Shown here: positions 18,231 to 25,780 of the stretch, one piece after another
How positions within the stretch are numbered: the first letter of the stretch is position 1
Layout of the letters: each line of letters starts with the position of its first letter
From: Coriobacteriia bacterium
Lineage (GTDB): Bacteria > Actinomycetota > Coriobacteriia > Anaerosomatales > Anaerosomataceae
DNA: 64,000 bases
Direction of reading: 5' to 3'
Assembly (NCBI GenBank): GCA_030652115.1
Contig: JAUSBK010000013.1
Location: 124,001 to 188,000 of the forward strand
Position numbers and translations under genes: made by a program
Notes under the pieces: model-generated
What the model saw: the letters and a program-made list of their open reading frames with translations, nothing else
Databases searched by the model: none
What the model was told of the DNA's origin: nothing

Positions 18231-19453
18231 TCAGGGGCTGTCGACGGTGCCTGAGCAACCGGCACAGGAGCGGGCAGCGGTGCGGCCCCGGCGAACGGCA
18301 AAGGTGCGGGCAGCGGTGCGGCATGCGTGCGCCATGCGTCGAACGGCAGCCGCATAATCGCGACGGCGACCGCGCCCAACGCGGCCACGGCGGCTGCTCC
18401 GAGTGTGAAGGGGTTCGTGAAGACCGAGATGACGATCGGTCCAATCGCCCGGAATAGCCGCTCGAGCCCGGCCCAGTAGCCGATCGTGCGTCCGATCACC
18501 ACGATAAATTCGCTCAAGCCGAACGAGAGGAAGGCGGTGATTCCGGCGATGACAGCCACAGCTGCATTTCGGCCGCCCGCGCCGAACGCGGTCCAGTACC
18601 CCACGACCGCGCCGAACGTGAGCGCGATCAGGAACACGAGTACGTTGGGGCCGCGGATGAGTCTGAGCATGCCAAAGGTGGTGAACAGGATCGCGTACCA
18701 ACCTGCACCTGCGGCCGCCCCCACGAGCGCCCCGGGAAGCGCGAGTCCCGTTGATGCGCGCTCGGCTCGCTCGGCCCCCTCCATCACGGACATCCTGGAG
18801 TCGACCCCCCGGATGTAGCGCACGGCCGCGAGGGCAGCAACGGCAAGCAGCACCGTGCTGAGCACGTTGCCGACGAGCAGCGCTCGAATCCCCAGCGCGG
18901 CTGCAAGTGCGGCGGCGATGTTCGACACGAAGCTGCCGAGCAGGAACGGATACCACCACAGTGCCGGTAGCGGCGAGGCGGGTGACGAGCGCCAGGTGTC
19001 GGCGCCCGCTTCCGGGGCCGACGCGCGCCAGAGCTCCTGCATGATCTGCGGCGGCAATACGAGGTTAGCGAACGGGATGAGAAACCAGCCCACTGTCCAT
19101 CCCGGCGAGAACTGGAGCCCCTGCCGCCCGGCGGCTCGCAGGCGCAGGTTCACGCGCCTCAGCCACACGAGTACGACGATGCCGCCGATGAGGTAGAGCA
19201 TGTACTGGATGACCGACACCCAGCTCACGCTGTACATGATGGCCCCCCCGGCGGATGTAGACCGGCTGATCGTGAAGGCGAGCACCGCGAGCGATAAGAC
19301 GCCTTGGAGCAGGTACAGCAGTGCGCCAGCCATGATGAGCGCGATGGCCCAGCGAGCGTCACCTCGCATCACGAGGCTACGCGACGGACGTGCGGACGGC
19401 GTTCCGACGGCACTGGCCGAGGCCGTGCTTGCGGAATTGGACACGATTCCCAC
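18215..19453 (-). CDS. Multi-pass membrane protein with DUF4328-like region
   Basis: The protein has 412 residues, with about nine predicted membrane segments. The part with WLRRVNLRLRAAGRQGLQFSPGWTVGWFLIPFANLVLPPQIMQELWRAS matches the layout of DUF4328 proteins. Both ends are low complexity: Ser/Ala at the N-terminus and a Pro/Ala tail (PLPAPLPFAGAAPLPAPVPVAQAP). The start is uncertain: GTG at 19453 or GTG at 19444, the latter better spaced from AGGGGG. The function is unknown. Confidence 0.7.
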   Translation of the reverse strand: MGIVSNSASTASASAVGTPSARPSRSLVMRGDARWAIALIMAGALLYLLQGVLSLAVLAFTISRSTSAGGAIMYSVSWVSVIQYMLYLIGGIVVLVWLRRVNLRLRAAGRQGLQFSPGWTVGWFLIPFANLVLPPQIMQELWRASAPEAGADTWRSSPASPLPALWWYPFLLGSFVSNIAAALAAALGIRALLVGNVLSTVLLAVAALAAVRYIRGVDSRMSVMEGAERAERASTGLALPGALVGAAAGAGWYAILFTTFGMLRLIRGPNVLVFLIALTFGAVVGYWTAFGAGGRNAAVAVIAGITAFLSFGLSEFIVVIGRTIGYWAGLERLFRAIGPIVISVFTNPFTLGAAAVAALGAVAVAIMRLPFDAWRTHAAPLPAPLPFAGAAPLPAPVPVAQAPSTAPEEPVA

Positions 19454-19555
19454 CCCCTGTGGGTCAGAATGACGCGCGCCGGTCCCTCGGGATGCCGCGG
19501 GTGCGTCACTGGGGCGGATTATACCCCCCGGCCGTGTGAGGCTCGCGCCGGTGGT

Positions 19556-19870
19556 CTACGCGGTTGCCCTGCGCCTGCGGTACTCGCGTCCTCCGCCGAA
19601 GACGCCGATGTCCAGCGCCAAGCCGAAGAGCAGGATGAGCCAGTCGAGGCCCGCCACGCCGCCCGGCGACACGAAGACGTAGGCGACGGTCAGCCACGGC
19701 AGCAGCAGGAAGCCGAGGAGCGGCCAGAGCCACACAGGGATCGTCCAGCCGCCGAGGGCGAACGTCCAGTTGAACACGCCGGTAACGCGCGCCGGCTCGA
19801 GCAGCCACCACACGAACAGTGCGAGGCGCGGCGCGCCTGCCAGCAGCAGCACTCCCAGACAGCAGCCCAT
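19556..19870 (-). CDS. Small membrane protein, unknown
   Basis: The ATG at 19870 is preceded by GAGGGAG, giving 104 residues. Three hydrophobic segments are seen: MGCCLGVLLLAGAPRLALFVWWLL, WTIPVWLWPLLGFLLLPWLTVAYVFV and LDWLILLFGLALDIGVF. It ends GGGREYRRRRATA, a basic cytoplasmic tail. No family was recognised. Confidence 0.65.
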   Translation of the reverse strand: MGCCLGVLLLAGAPRLALFVWWLLEPARVTGVFNWTFALGGWTIPVWLWPLLGFLLLPWLTVAYVFVSPGGVAGLDWLILLFGLALDIGVFGGGREYRRRRATA

Positions 19871-19983
19871 GGCTCTCCCTCGGATAGGCGGATGTGGAGG
19901 GTTGATACCCCGGAAGGGCGGATGTTGACCTGCGTGGGTACGAACCATCCTAGCGAGTACCGCATCCGAAGGAGTGAACCACC

Positions 19984-20295
19984 ATGGCCAACGAGTCGAC
20001 CTGGCGACCCTACCCCACGCACGGCAAGCCCGCACCGGACGCTCTGCCTGAGACCGCCTTCGCGTTCTCCGGACGCCGAAAGCTGCCGCTCACCGATGAG
20101 GGCAGCGTGCGTACCGCCATCGAGACGTTCGCCGAGGTGGGTGCCCCCGACGACGAACGCGAGCAGGCGTTCGCGAACATCCGCAAGGCCGCAGCGTTCT
20201 ATCGCGTGCCGATGGACGAGACCGACTGGCGTCAGCTTGGCGGGCAGCAGGTCGAGCGGCCGTACGAGCGCGAGTCGTGGGACGGGAAGCGGTAG
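19984..20295 (+). CDS. Small soluble protein, DUF6582-like
   Basis: The protein has 103 residues, with Shine-Dalgarno AAGGAG. The core KLPLTDEGSVRTAIETFAEVGAPDDEREQAFANIRKAAAFYRVPMDETDWRQL resembles the LPL-D-HVRNA-ERxxAxxRIxxAA segment of DUF6582-type proteins, some of which occur at the C-terminus of phage or capsid proteins. Here it stands alone. The role is unknown. Confidence 0.6.
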   Translation: MANESTWRPYPTHGKPAPDALPETAFAFSGRRKLPLTDEGSVRTAIETFAEVGAPDDEREQAFANIRKAAAFYRVPMDETDWRQLGGQQVERPYERESWDGKR

Positions 20296-20364
20296 AGCCG
20301 GGCAGCGCCACGCCCCCGCGTTACACTCGACTCAGGCACTGCCGAGGGGGGGGGTAGCCGTTCT

Positions 20365-20556
20365 GTGGCAGCGAAGGCCGTGTACGGCGTGTATGTGATC
20401 GACCTCGACCCCGAAGTCCTCATGGACAGGCGGTTGCGGCCGAGGCTCTACCGGAGCTGGCAGGACTACCCCACGCGGCCTGAGGCCGAGCGCGCCGAGG
20501 AGCAGCGGGCGCTCAGTCTGCGCAAGCGCGGATACGCGGTGTGGTATGGGGTCTGA
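20365..20556 (+). pseudogene. Internally deleted copy of the GIY-YIG-like gene
   Basis: The 63-codon frame starting at a GTG matches the gene at 17022-17354 at both ends: N-terminus AKAVYGVYVIDLDPEV and C-terminus PRLYRSWQDYPTRPEAERAEEQRALSLRKRGYAVWYGV. It lacks the 50 or so central residues with the YVG strand and Arg/His helix. The upstream leader with GCGTTACACTC is also duplicated. The reading frame stays open, so a short protein may still be made, but a nuclease fold cannot form. Its 3' end overlaps the next gene by 11 bases. Confidence 0.75.
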
Positions 20557-21088
20557 CCGCGAGACGCTGCTCCAGGTGCTCGCGCTGCTCGAGAGCATCG
20601 GCAGCGCGAACGATGCCGAGGACCACGGCTATCTCGACGACGCCGAGCGCATGAGGGCCGAGGCCTGCGACGGCATCCGGGCGATTGCTGCGGAGCACCC
20701 CGACGTGGCGGCGGTACTGCCCTCGCTCGCCGAGGAGCTCGACTCGGGGCACATATACGGCTTCGGGTGGTCGAACCTCGCGGCGCAGGTGCGCACACAC
20801 ATCCAGGCTACGTGCGAGATCTGCACGCAGCTTTCCGACGAGGAGCGCGGGTACCAGAAGTTCGGCTGGCCGGAGAACGACGTCGACTTGCCATCGGCGG
20901 TCGGGCGCCTTGAGGTGGTCCGCGAGCTTGCGCAAGGCGGTTCGCGCGAGCGCACGCTCATGCGCTGCCCGCTCTGCAGCACGCGCTACCTATACAGCAC
21001 CGACTACGAGTACCTCGTGAACGGCACCGAGGACGAGCAGACGCTCCGGCGCCTCACGGATGCTGAGGCCGACGCGCTGGAGGGATGA
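20546..21088 (+). CDS. Hypothetical protein with a C-terminal zinc-knuckle-like motif
   Basis: The protein has 180 residues, with the start inside the end of the preceding GIY-YIG remnant. The N-terminal two-thirds look helical (ETLLQVLALLESIGSANDAEDHGYLDDAERMRAEACDGIRAIAAEHPDV). A CEIC pair is near residue 90 and CPLCSTRYLYSTDYEYL near residue 142. The two cysteine pairs could bind one zinc. No family was recognised. Confidence 0.6.
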   Translation: MGSDRETLLQVLALLESIGSANDAEDHGYLDDAERMRAEACDGIRAIAAEHPDVAAVLPSLAEELDSGHIYGFGWSNLAAQVRTHIQATCEICTQLSDEERGYQKFGWPENDVDLPSAVGRLEVVRELAQGGSRERTLMRCPLCSTRYLYSTDYEYLVNGTEDEQTLRRLTDAEADALEG

Positions 21089-21092
21089 GGGG

Positions 21093-21632
21093 CTACGCGG
21101 CCTCCAGGTACCGCACCAGCTCCGCGACGCGATCGAGCGAGAGCTTGGTGGGGACACCCTGCGAGAGGTACGCGTGCAGGTTGCCCGGGTTGAGCCCGAG
21201 GTCCTTCGCCATGCGGTATCGGCTCACGCCCTTGCGGGCCTCCAGCTCGAGTACCCGCTTGCGCACCTCGAGCCGGACGTCCTTGTCGCGATTCACCGCA
21301 TCGCGCCTGGCTACGTAGCTACGCCAGACCTTCGTGTACTCCGGGCGCAGTCGCGGGTCCTCGTGCGCGAGCGCATCCTCGAGCAATCCTGCCGCGTCCA
21401 GGCGTGTCAGCTCCCATAGCTCCCGCTGCAGTACCTCCCGCCCCTCGAGAAGCGAGCTCAGCGTGCCGGCGCGATCCGTCACGGCCGCCCACAAGAGGAG
21501 GGGTTCGACGAGGCGCGGTTCGGTCTTGGCCGCGGCAGCGAGTCGGGCGAGGGCGAGCGTGCCCTCTCCGGAGAGCGAGCGCACATAGGACTGAAGGAAG
21601 CCTGTGAACGTCAGTCGTCGCATGGTCCGCAC
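21093..21632 (-). CDS. HTH-domain protein, probable antitoxin partner of the nucleotidyltransferase
   Basis: The protein has 179 residues. The N-terminal 100 residues are helical and family-less. The C-terminus SRYRMAKDLGLNPGNLHAYLSQGVPTKLSLDRVAELVRYLE has the shape of a Cro/XRE helix-turn-helix. Its start lies 22 bases inside the end of the upstream nucleotidyltransferase gene, so the two are coupled. The order toxin then antitoxin is the less common one. Confidence 0.65.
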   Translation of the reverse strand: MRTMRRLTFTGFLQSYVRSLSGEGTLALARLAAAAKTEPRLVEPLLLWAAVTDRAGTLSSLLEGREVLQRELWELTRLDAAGLLEDALAHEDPRLRPEYTKVWRSYVARRDAVNRDKDVRLEVRKRVLELEARKGVSRYRMAKDLGLNPGNLHAYLSQGVPTKLSLDRVAELVRYLEAA

Positions 21633-22147
21633 TCCTGTCGGTAGTGCCGGTAGTTGTGCAGAAACTGCCCATACCGGCGGTCATTCATCTTGCTGCCCTG
21701 CATGTCGTCCGCCACTTCAGCGAGTCGCTGCCAGTCCAGCATCTCCAGGACTTCCGGGCGACGGATGTCGAATGCGTCGGCGTTGCGATCCGAGTACAGC
21801 TTCGATGCCACGATATCTTCGAGTGAGGCGGCGTAGCACTCGACCGCTGTGGTTCCGAGATCTAGAGCAACGAGCCGGTCCTCGAGGCTGTACGCGAAGT
21901 GGTCCACGTACGCTGCGACCCGGCAGTTGATGTCGTAGGTGCTCATCAGATCCACGAGCTCATTCGGCACGTGTAGTGAATCCAGATCGGCGGTCGCCCG
22001 AGTGAGGCACCCGATGAGGATCATCGCGCCGCCGCCGACGAGCACGAGGCGGAACGTGCGGCCAGGGTAGAGCAGTCCCACCGCGCGATCGAACTGGCGC
22101 AGGCGGTCTTCAAGTTCCTCTCTGCCGAGGTTCAGTGAGCCTGACAT
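21611..22147 (-). CDS. Nucleotidyltransferase-fold protein (DUF6036/AbiEii-like), probable toxin
   Basis: The ATG at 22147 is preceded by GAGGGA, giving 178 residues. The nucleotidyltransferase core LVLVGGGAMILIGCLTRATADLDSLHV has the GG-x(n)-R-x-T-x-D-x-D pattern. SLEDIVASKLYSDRNADAFDIRRPEVLEMLDW has the K and R/D residues typical of DUF6036 and AbiEii-type enzymes. Such proteins serve as type IV-like or tRNA-modifying toxins with an HTH partner. The neighbour at 21093-21632 fits that partner. Confidence 0.7.
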   Translation of the reverse strand: MSGSLNLGREELEDRLRQFDRAVGLLYPGRTFRLVLVGGGAMILIGCLTRATADLDSLHVPNELVDLMSTYDINCRVAAYVDHFAYSLEDRLVALDLGTTAVECYAASLEDIVASKLYSDRNADAFDIRRPEVLEMLDWQRLAEVADDMQGSKMNDRRYGQFLHNYRHYRQECGPCDD

Positions 22148-22286
22148 TATGCATCCCTCACGAGTGCAATCTTTGAAGAATAGTATTCTGCAAAACACGA
22201 AACGTCAAACAACAGCGCGGCAGTGAGTCTCCCACGCCGGCCTCAACCCGATCTCACCCGCATCCAAACCCTGTCACACCCGTGCG

Positions 22287-22831
22287 CTATTCCCGGAATC
22301 CCGCCTGCAAGATGGCCGGCGCAGCCGGTTCGCGGTCCGTGTGCACCCACACCGTCTCCTTCGCGCCAATCGCGCTGACGAGCCGCCGAAGGTCCTCCGG
22401 CCACGCGTGGCCACCGCTGTGGATGAAGTGCGGCTCGACTCCCACGCGCGCGGCCCAGGCGCGCAGTGCGCACGTCTCGTGCTCCCAGTAGCCTCTCCAC
22501 ATCGACCAGACGAGGGCGACGCGCTCCGGGCCGATCTTGTCGAACAGATCACCGCGGCGTCGCGGTCGCCGTTCTGGCGCCCGGTGAGCAGGAAATCGAT
22601 GCGGCTGTTCGTGTAGGGCACGCCAAACTCGATCGCTACGCCGCAGCCGCCGGGAATCGATTCGGTGCCCAGCACCATGTGCATGTACTGCATGGAGTTG
22701 TGCCACGACTGCTTCTCGGAGGCGCTCGGCCGGTGGACCCGGCTCTTGAATGCGGACTCGATGCGGGCAGCGATGACGCCGGAGAGAACGTCATCCATGA
22801 ACTCGCGCTTGGTGGCCTGGTACACGAGCAT
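22287..22831 (-). pseudogene. Chimeric remnant: DUF2075 N-terminus joined to an MBL-fold C-terminus
   Basis: From an ATG at 22831 the frame reads MLVYQATKREFMDDVLSGVIAARIES...WHNSMQYMHMVLGTESIPGGCGVAIEFGVPYTNSRIDFLLTG to about 22547. This is the N-terminal nuclease-like part of DUF2075 P-loop proteins. Coding quality then shifts frame. From about 22550 to 22287 another frame reads DLFDKIGPERVALVWSMWRGYW...HFIHSGGHAWPEDLRRLVSAIGAKETVWVHTD, the C-terminal segment of RNase J-like/MBL-fold proteins. Two unrelated truncated genes thus meet at about 22547-22556 out of frame. Neither half can be functional alone. Confidence 0.65.
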
Positions 22832-22927
22832 GCGGCGGCTCCGTGAGGGTGGGAGGTTGCCGTAACCCAGGGTAGCAGAGGGGAGTGACGGGGGTGCTGG
22901 GCGGTTCGGCACTCGGCCTTGACGATA

Positions 22928-22941
22928 CGAACATATGTTCT
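22928..22941. promoter_or_regulatory. LexA (SOS) box-like palindrome
   Basis: CGAACATATGTTCT contains the perfect 12-base palindrome GAACATATGTTC and matches the Gram-positive and actinobacterial LexA consensus CGAAC-N4-GTTCG at all but the last base. It lies 102 bases upstream of the ORF6N gene, with no other gene start between. This suggests DNA-damage control of that gene. Confidence 0.6.
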
Positions 22942-22966
22942 ACTATGGTCGCAGGGGAGTTGTTTC

Positions 22967-23031
22967 GTGATGTCAAGGTGAGCCCCTGAGCGGGGGGAGA
23001 CGATCTTGACATCACAAACTGTGATTTCAAG
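22967..23031 (+). promoter_or_regulatory. Three-copy operator-like repeat before the ORF6N gene
   Basis: GTGATGTCAAG at 22967-22977 has a perfect inverted copy CTTGACATCAC at 23005-23015. A third direct copy with one mismatch, GTGATTTCAAG, is at 23021-23031, twelve bases before the start codon. The spacing suits a DNA-binding protein rather than a terminator. ORF6N itself is a candidate ligand. Confidence 0.6.
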
Positions 23032-23042
23032 TTGGGGGAGAC

Positions 23043-23558
23043 ATGGCAGACGAGACTGCGATGCTGCCTGTTGAGGCGGCGGAGCTGCGCATACGGGTCG
23101 CTCGAGGTGCACGGATCGTTCTCGATGCTGATCTTGCAGGGCTGTACGGCGTGGAGACGCGCACACTCGTCCAGGCGGTGCGCCGCAATCCTGACCGGTT
23201 TCCGCCGGACTTCATGTTCGAGCTCACCACCGACGAGTGGTCAGCTCTTAAGAGCGGTACAGCTGACTCAGTTGGCTGGGGTGGCCGCCGTACGCCACCG
23301 CTCGCTTTCACGGAGCAGGGGATTGCGATGCTCTCCAGCGTGCTGCGCAGTCCCCGTGCGATCGCGGTGAACGTGCAGATCATGCGCGCGTTCGTCCGCC
23401 TGCGCGAGATCCTCGCTGAGAACGCTGACCTCTCACGTCGACTTGATGACCTAGAGCAGCGCTACGACGACCAGTTCAAGATCATCATCCGGGCGATCCA
23501 GGCGCTCACCGCTCCGCCGGTGAAGCCCAAGAACCCGGTGGGATTCGGGCGAAGCTGA
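23043..23558 (+). CDS. ORF6N-domain DNA-binding protein
   Basis: The protein has 171 residues; the Shine-Dalgarno sequence is GGGGGAG. Residues about 12-100 (VARGARIVLDADLAGLYGVETRTLVQAVRRNPDRFPPDFMFELTTDEWSALKSG...PPLAFTEQGIAMLSSVLRSPRAIAVNVQIMRAFVRLRE) form the ORF6N domain known from phage and plasmid regulators. A coiled-coil tail follows (ENADLSRRLDDLEQRYDDQF). Such proteins are common in mobile elements. A LexA-type box and a repeat operator precede it. No other phage gene is nearby, so it looks like a stranded or co-opted regulator. Confidence 0.85.
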   Translation: MADETAMLPVEAAELRIRVARGARIVLDADLAGLYGVETRTLVQAVRRNPDRFPPDFMFELTTDEWSALKSGTADSVGWGGRRTPPLAFTEQGIAMLSSVLRSPRAIAVNVQIMRAFVRLREILAENADLSRRLDDLEQRYDDQFKIIIRAIQALTAPPVKPKNPVGFGRS

Positions 23559-23569
23559 CGGCCGCCCCG

Positions 23570-24157
23570 CTACCCCATCGCCCGCCGCAGACGCTTCAGC
23601 ACCCGCTCGGCTTCCTCGATCTGATCCGGGTCGCCACTCGCCTGCGCGCGTCGCACGGCGCGCATCGCGCTCTCGAGCGCCACTTCGGCTACGCGGGCGG
23701 CGTCGGCGAGCGAGTCACGCGCCGCGTCCTCGCTAAAGAGCGCCTCGATCGGCTGTGCGATGAACGCCATGCCGGCAGCGCGCATGGGCAAGCGTGCAGA
23801 TGCTGATGCGCGGGGGGCCGGCGCAGATGCCATCGTCTCCGGGTACGCCTCGCGGGGCGACATCGAGGCCATCGTGCGATCGTCGCTCTGCATCCGCGCG
23901 GCGGCCTTGCTGCTGCTCTCGCGCCCGTACCGGTTCATCATCTTGCTCGCGATCGTCTCGCTCATGAGCTCCTCGGCGGGCAGACCGAAGTGCCGCGCCA
24001 GGGACTCCACGCTGTCGGGCGAGGGGAGGCGCTCGCCGCGCTCAACGCGCGAGAGCATCGCGACCGAGAGCCCGGTTGCCGCCGACACGTCCTCGAGCGT
24101 TTCGGCGCGCTCGTGCCTCAGCACGCGCAGCTTCCGGCCGAAGTCTTGCTCGTCCAT
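23570..24157 (-). CDS. XRE-family transcriptional regulator
   Basis: The ATG at 24157 (MDEQDFGRKLRVLRHERAETLEDVSAATGLSVAMLSRVERGERLPSPDSVESLARHFGLPAEELM) is preceded by GGGAGGC, giving 195 residues. The helix-turn-helix covers about residues 8-62. The rest is a linker and a helical C-terminus (DAARVAEVALESAMRAVRRAQASGDPDQIEEAERVLKRLRRAMG), perhaps for oligomerisation. It is divergent from the VWA gene across 184 bases holding three copies of a probable operator. Confidence 0.85.
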   Translation of the reverse strand: MDEQDFGRKLRVLRHERAETLEDVSAATGLSVAMLSRVERGERLPSPDSVESLARHFGLPAEELMSETIASKMMNRYGRESSSKAAARMQSDDRTMASMSPREAYPETMASAPAPRASASARLPMRAAGMAFIAQPIEALFSEDAARDSLADAARVAEVALESAMRAVRRAQASGDPDQIEEAERVLKRLRRAMG

Positions 24158-24220
24158 CGTTGCCTCCCGCGTCCGCGTTTCCGCACCGTGCGGCCCCATT
24201 CTACACCTCGGGCAAACGAT

Positions 24221-24250
24221 TTGACACAAAAGGCAATAGGTGGGTATCAT
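24221..24250 (+). promoter_or_regulatory. Sigma70-type promoter for the VWA gene
   Basis: TTGACA at 24221-24226 and TATCAT at 24245-24250 are separated by 18 bases. This is unusually good for this GC-rich window and lies 92 bases before the VWA start. It overlaps the first copy of the TGACA-N5-GGCAA element, so repression by the divergent XRE protein is plausible. Confidence 0.65.
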
Positions 24251-24292
24251 ACATTTGACAGATGTGGCAAACCACTGTTGCCAGAGATGTCA
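24222..24292. promoter_or_regulatory. Three-copy TGACA-N5-GGCAA operator
   Basis: TGACA-caaaa-GGCAA lies at 24222-24236, TGACA-gatgt-GGCAA at 24256-24270, and an inverted copy TTGCC-agaga-TGTCA at 24278-24292. Copies one and two are 34 bases apart. Copies two and three form an inverted pair. The array spans the divergent XRE/VWA intergenic region and its promoter, the expected place for an XRE autoregulator. Confidence 0.65.
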
Positions 24293-24341
24293 GACCCGCT
24301 CGCCATACTCGGCGGGGCGGTTGATAAGAAGGGGGTTCGCC

Positions 24342-25076
24342 ATGACCAGCAAGCCAAAGCCGGAGACAGAGCGCAAGTCAGAGCCGAAGGACCAGGAGGA
24401 GCGCAGCATCCTCATCAACTTCGTGCTCGACAAGAGCGGCTCGATGGATACGATCCGCGAGGCCACCATCTCGGGGTTCAACGAGTTCCTCGGCGATCAG
24501 CAGCGCGAGGGCGGGGACGCGCGCATGACGCTCACGCTGTTCGACACGCGGTTCCAGACCGTCGCCTCGGCGGTGCCCGTGCGTGAGATAACGTCGCTCG
24601 ATCCGGGCACCTACATGCCCTCGGGCATGACCGCGCTCTACGACGCCATCGGCCACACCATGAGCATCACCAACGCCTACGTGGCGGCGCACCGGCCGGA
24701 CCAGGTGCTGTTCGTGATCATGACCGACGGTCTCGAGAATGCGAGCCGGGAGTTCGACCAGCGCAAGATCTTCGAGCTGATCAAGGAGCGCCAGGAGGCC
24801 GCCGGCTACGAGTTCATCTACCTGGGCGCCAACCAGGACGCGTATGCGGCGAGCGAGTCGATCGGCATCGCGGCGGATCGCGCGATGAACTGGGAGGCCA
24901 CGCCGGCCGCGGCAGCCGCAACGATGACGCGCGTGTCGCACAACGTGCGCGCGCACCGCAGGAGCGGCATGGGGCAGCAGGCAGACGGCACGTTCTTCTC
25001 GCCGGCCTTCGAGGCGGAAGGCTCGATGGACTACGACGAGCACAAGCGGCGCAAGGACAGCGAGGCCGGGAAGTAG
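24342..25076 (+). CDS. VWA-domain protein
   Basis: The ATG at 24342 gives 244 residues. The MIDAS metal site is visible: DKSGSMD near residues 28-34, the Thr in SGMTALYDA and the Asp in VIMTDGLENAS. The C-terminus is charged (DEHKRRKDSEAGK). No signal peptide is present, so it should be cytoplasmic and act in protein-protein contacts, as VWA proteins of stress and defence loci do. A decayed second copy lies at 28992-29223. The divergent XRE gene probably regulates it. Confidence 0.88.
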   Translation: MTSKPKPETERKSEPKDQEERSILINFVLDKSGSMDTIREATISGFNEFLGDQQREGGDARMTLTLFDTRFQTVASAVPVREITSLDPGTYMPSGMTALYDAIGHTMSITNAYVAAHRPDQVLFVIMTDGLENASREFDQRKIFELIKERQEAAGYEFIYLGANQDAYAASESIGIAADRAMNWEATPAAAAATMTRVSHNVRAHRRSGMGQQADGTFFSPAFEAEGSMDYDEHKRRKDSEAGK

Positions 25077-25175
25077 GCTCGGACATGCGGATCGGGGTGC
25101 GTGTCAGACCCACGGGGTAGGCTTTGTGGTGGTAGGTAGTACGTAAGGCGCCGATTTGAGCTACAGCTTGCGGGC

Positions 25176-25251
25176 GCGATACAAGTGCAGCTAAAGCGTG
25201 GGTCAGGCGAGCTGGCCCTCCGTGGTCAGGCTCGCCTGCCGCTTGTATCGC
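25176..25251. repeat. Nested inverted repeats (possible cruciform or structured RNA)
   Basis: The outer arms GCGATACAAG (25176-25185) and CTTGTATCGC (25242-25251) enclose inner arms CAGGCGAGC (25204-25212) and GCTCGCCTG (25230-25238). Both arm pairs are perfect. The spacers between outer and inner arms are unequal (18 and 3 bases). This lies in the 200-base gap between the VWA gene and the small ORF at 25280; nothing else coding was seen there. Confidence 0.65.
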
Positions 25252-25279
25252 CCCGCCCGAAACGAAGGGCGGCGCAGTG

Positions 25280-25693
25280 ATGGGTACGGAAGGCAACCAC
25301 AGCGAGGGGGCTCCGGGGGATCGCGTCACGCGGTTCGGCGAGGTCATCGTGGACGGCGGGCACGCGTGGGTTCTCGCGCACGACAGCGAGAACTGGTTCT
25401 ACGAGTGCCTGAAGTGCGGCGACTGGGTGCACGTGCTGACCATCCCCGAGATGAGCAAGGCGGTCCAGCACGGCTACGCGTACATGCCGGTGAGCCATCG
25501 AGCGCCCTGGAACCGGCACAGGCCGGTGCGGGTCGTGCAGCCCGACGGCGAGATCGTGGTCAGTCAGGACCCGCCGTATCCGCCGTGTCTCCAGGCGGCG
25601 CGGCCGGTTCCCGCGGTGCGTTTGGAGAGCGGTCCGCTCGTAGCGGTGCCGCGGGACCCACATGATGGCAGCGCGGGAGAAGAGCGGTCCTGA
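25280..25693 (+). CDS. Hypothetical protein with a CxxC motif
   Basis: The protein has 137 residues from the ATG at 25280 (a GTG lies one codon before). RVTRFGEVIVDGGHAWVLAHDSENWFYECLKCGDWVHVLTIPEMSKAVQHGYAYMP suggests a small beta domain with a CxxC pair. The C-terminal half is Pro-rich and likely disordered. The last bases recur at 30142-30167, so its 3' end appears to have been duplicated together with the VWA gene. Confidence 0.55.
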   Translation: MGTEGNHSEGAPGDRVTRFGEVIVDGGHAWVLAHDSENWFYECLKCGDWVHVLTIPEMSKAVQHGYAYMPVSHRAPWNRHRPVRVVQPDGEIVVSQDPPYPPCLQAARPVPAVRLESGPLVAVPRDPHDGSAGEERS

Positions 25694-25709
25694 TGCGACT
25701 CCTCGACAC
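25684..25709. repeat. 26-base imperfect direct repeat, left copy
   Basis: This repeat matches 30142-30167 at 24 of 26 positions (differences at the 11th and 18th bases). The left copy covers the last codons and stop of the ORF at 25280. The two copies bracket a block of about 4.4 kb with the TIR-WD40 gene, the VWA remnant and the HicA-like pair. Confidence 0.7.
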
Positions 25710-25780
25710 CTCCTGCTGGTGCTGGCGCTCCCCGGCGCAGCGCTCGCCGCCGCTATCGCCGAACGCACGCCAAAGGTGGC

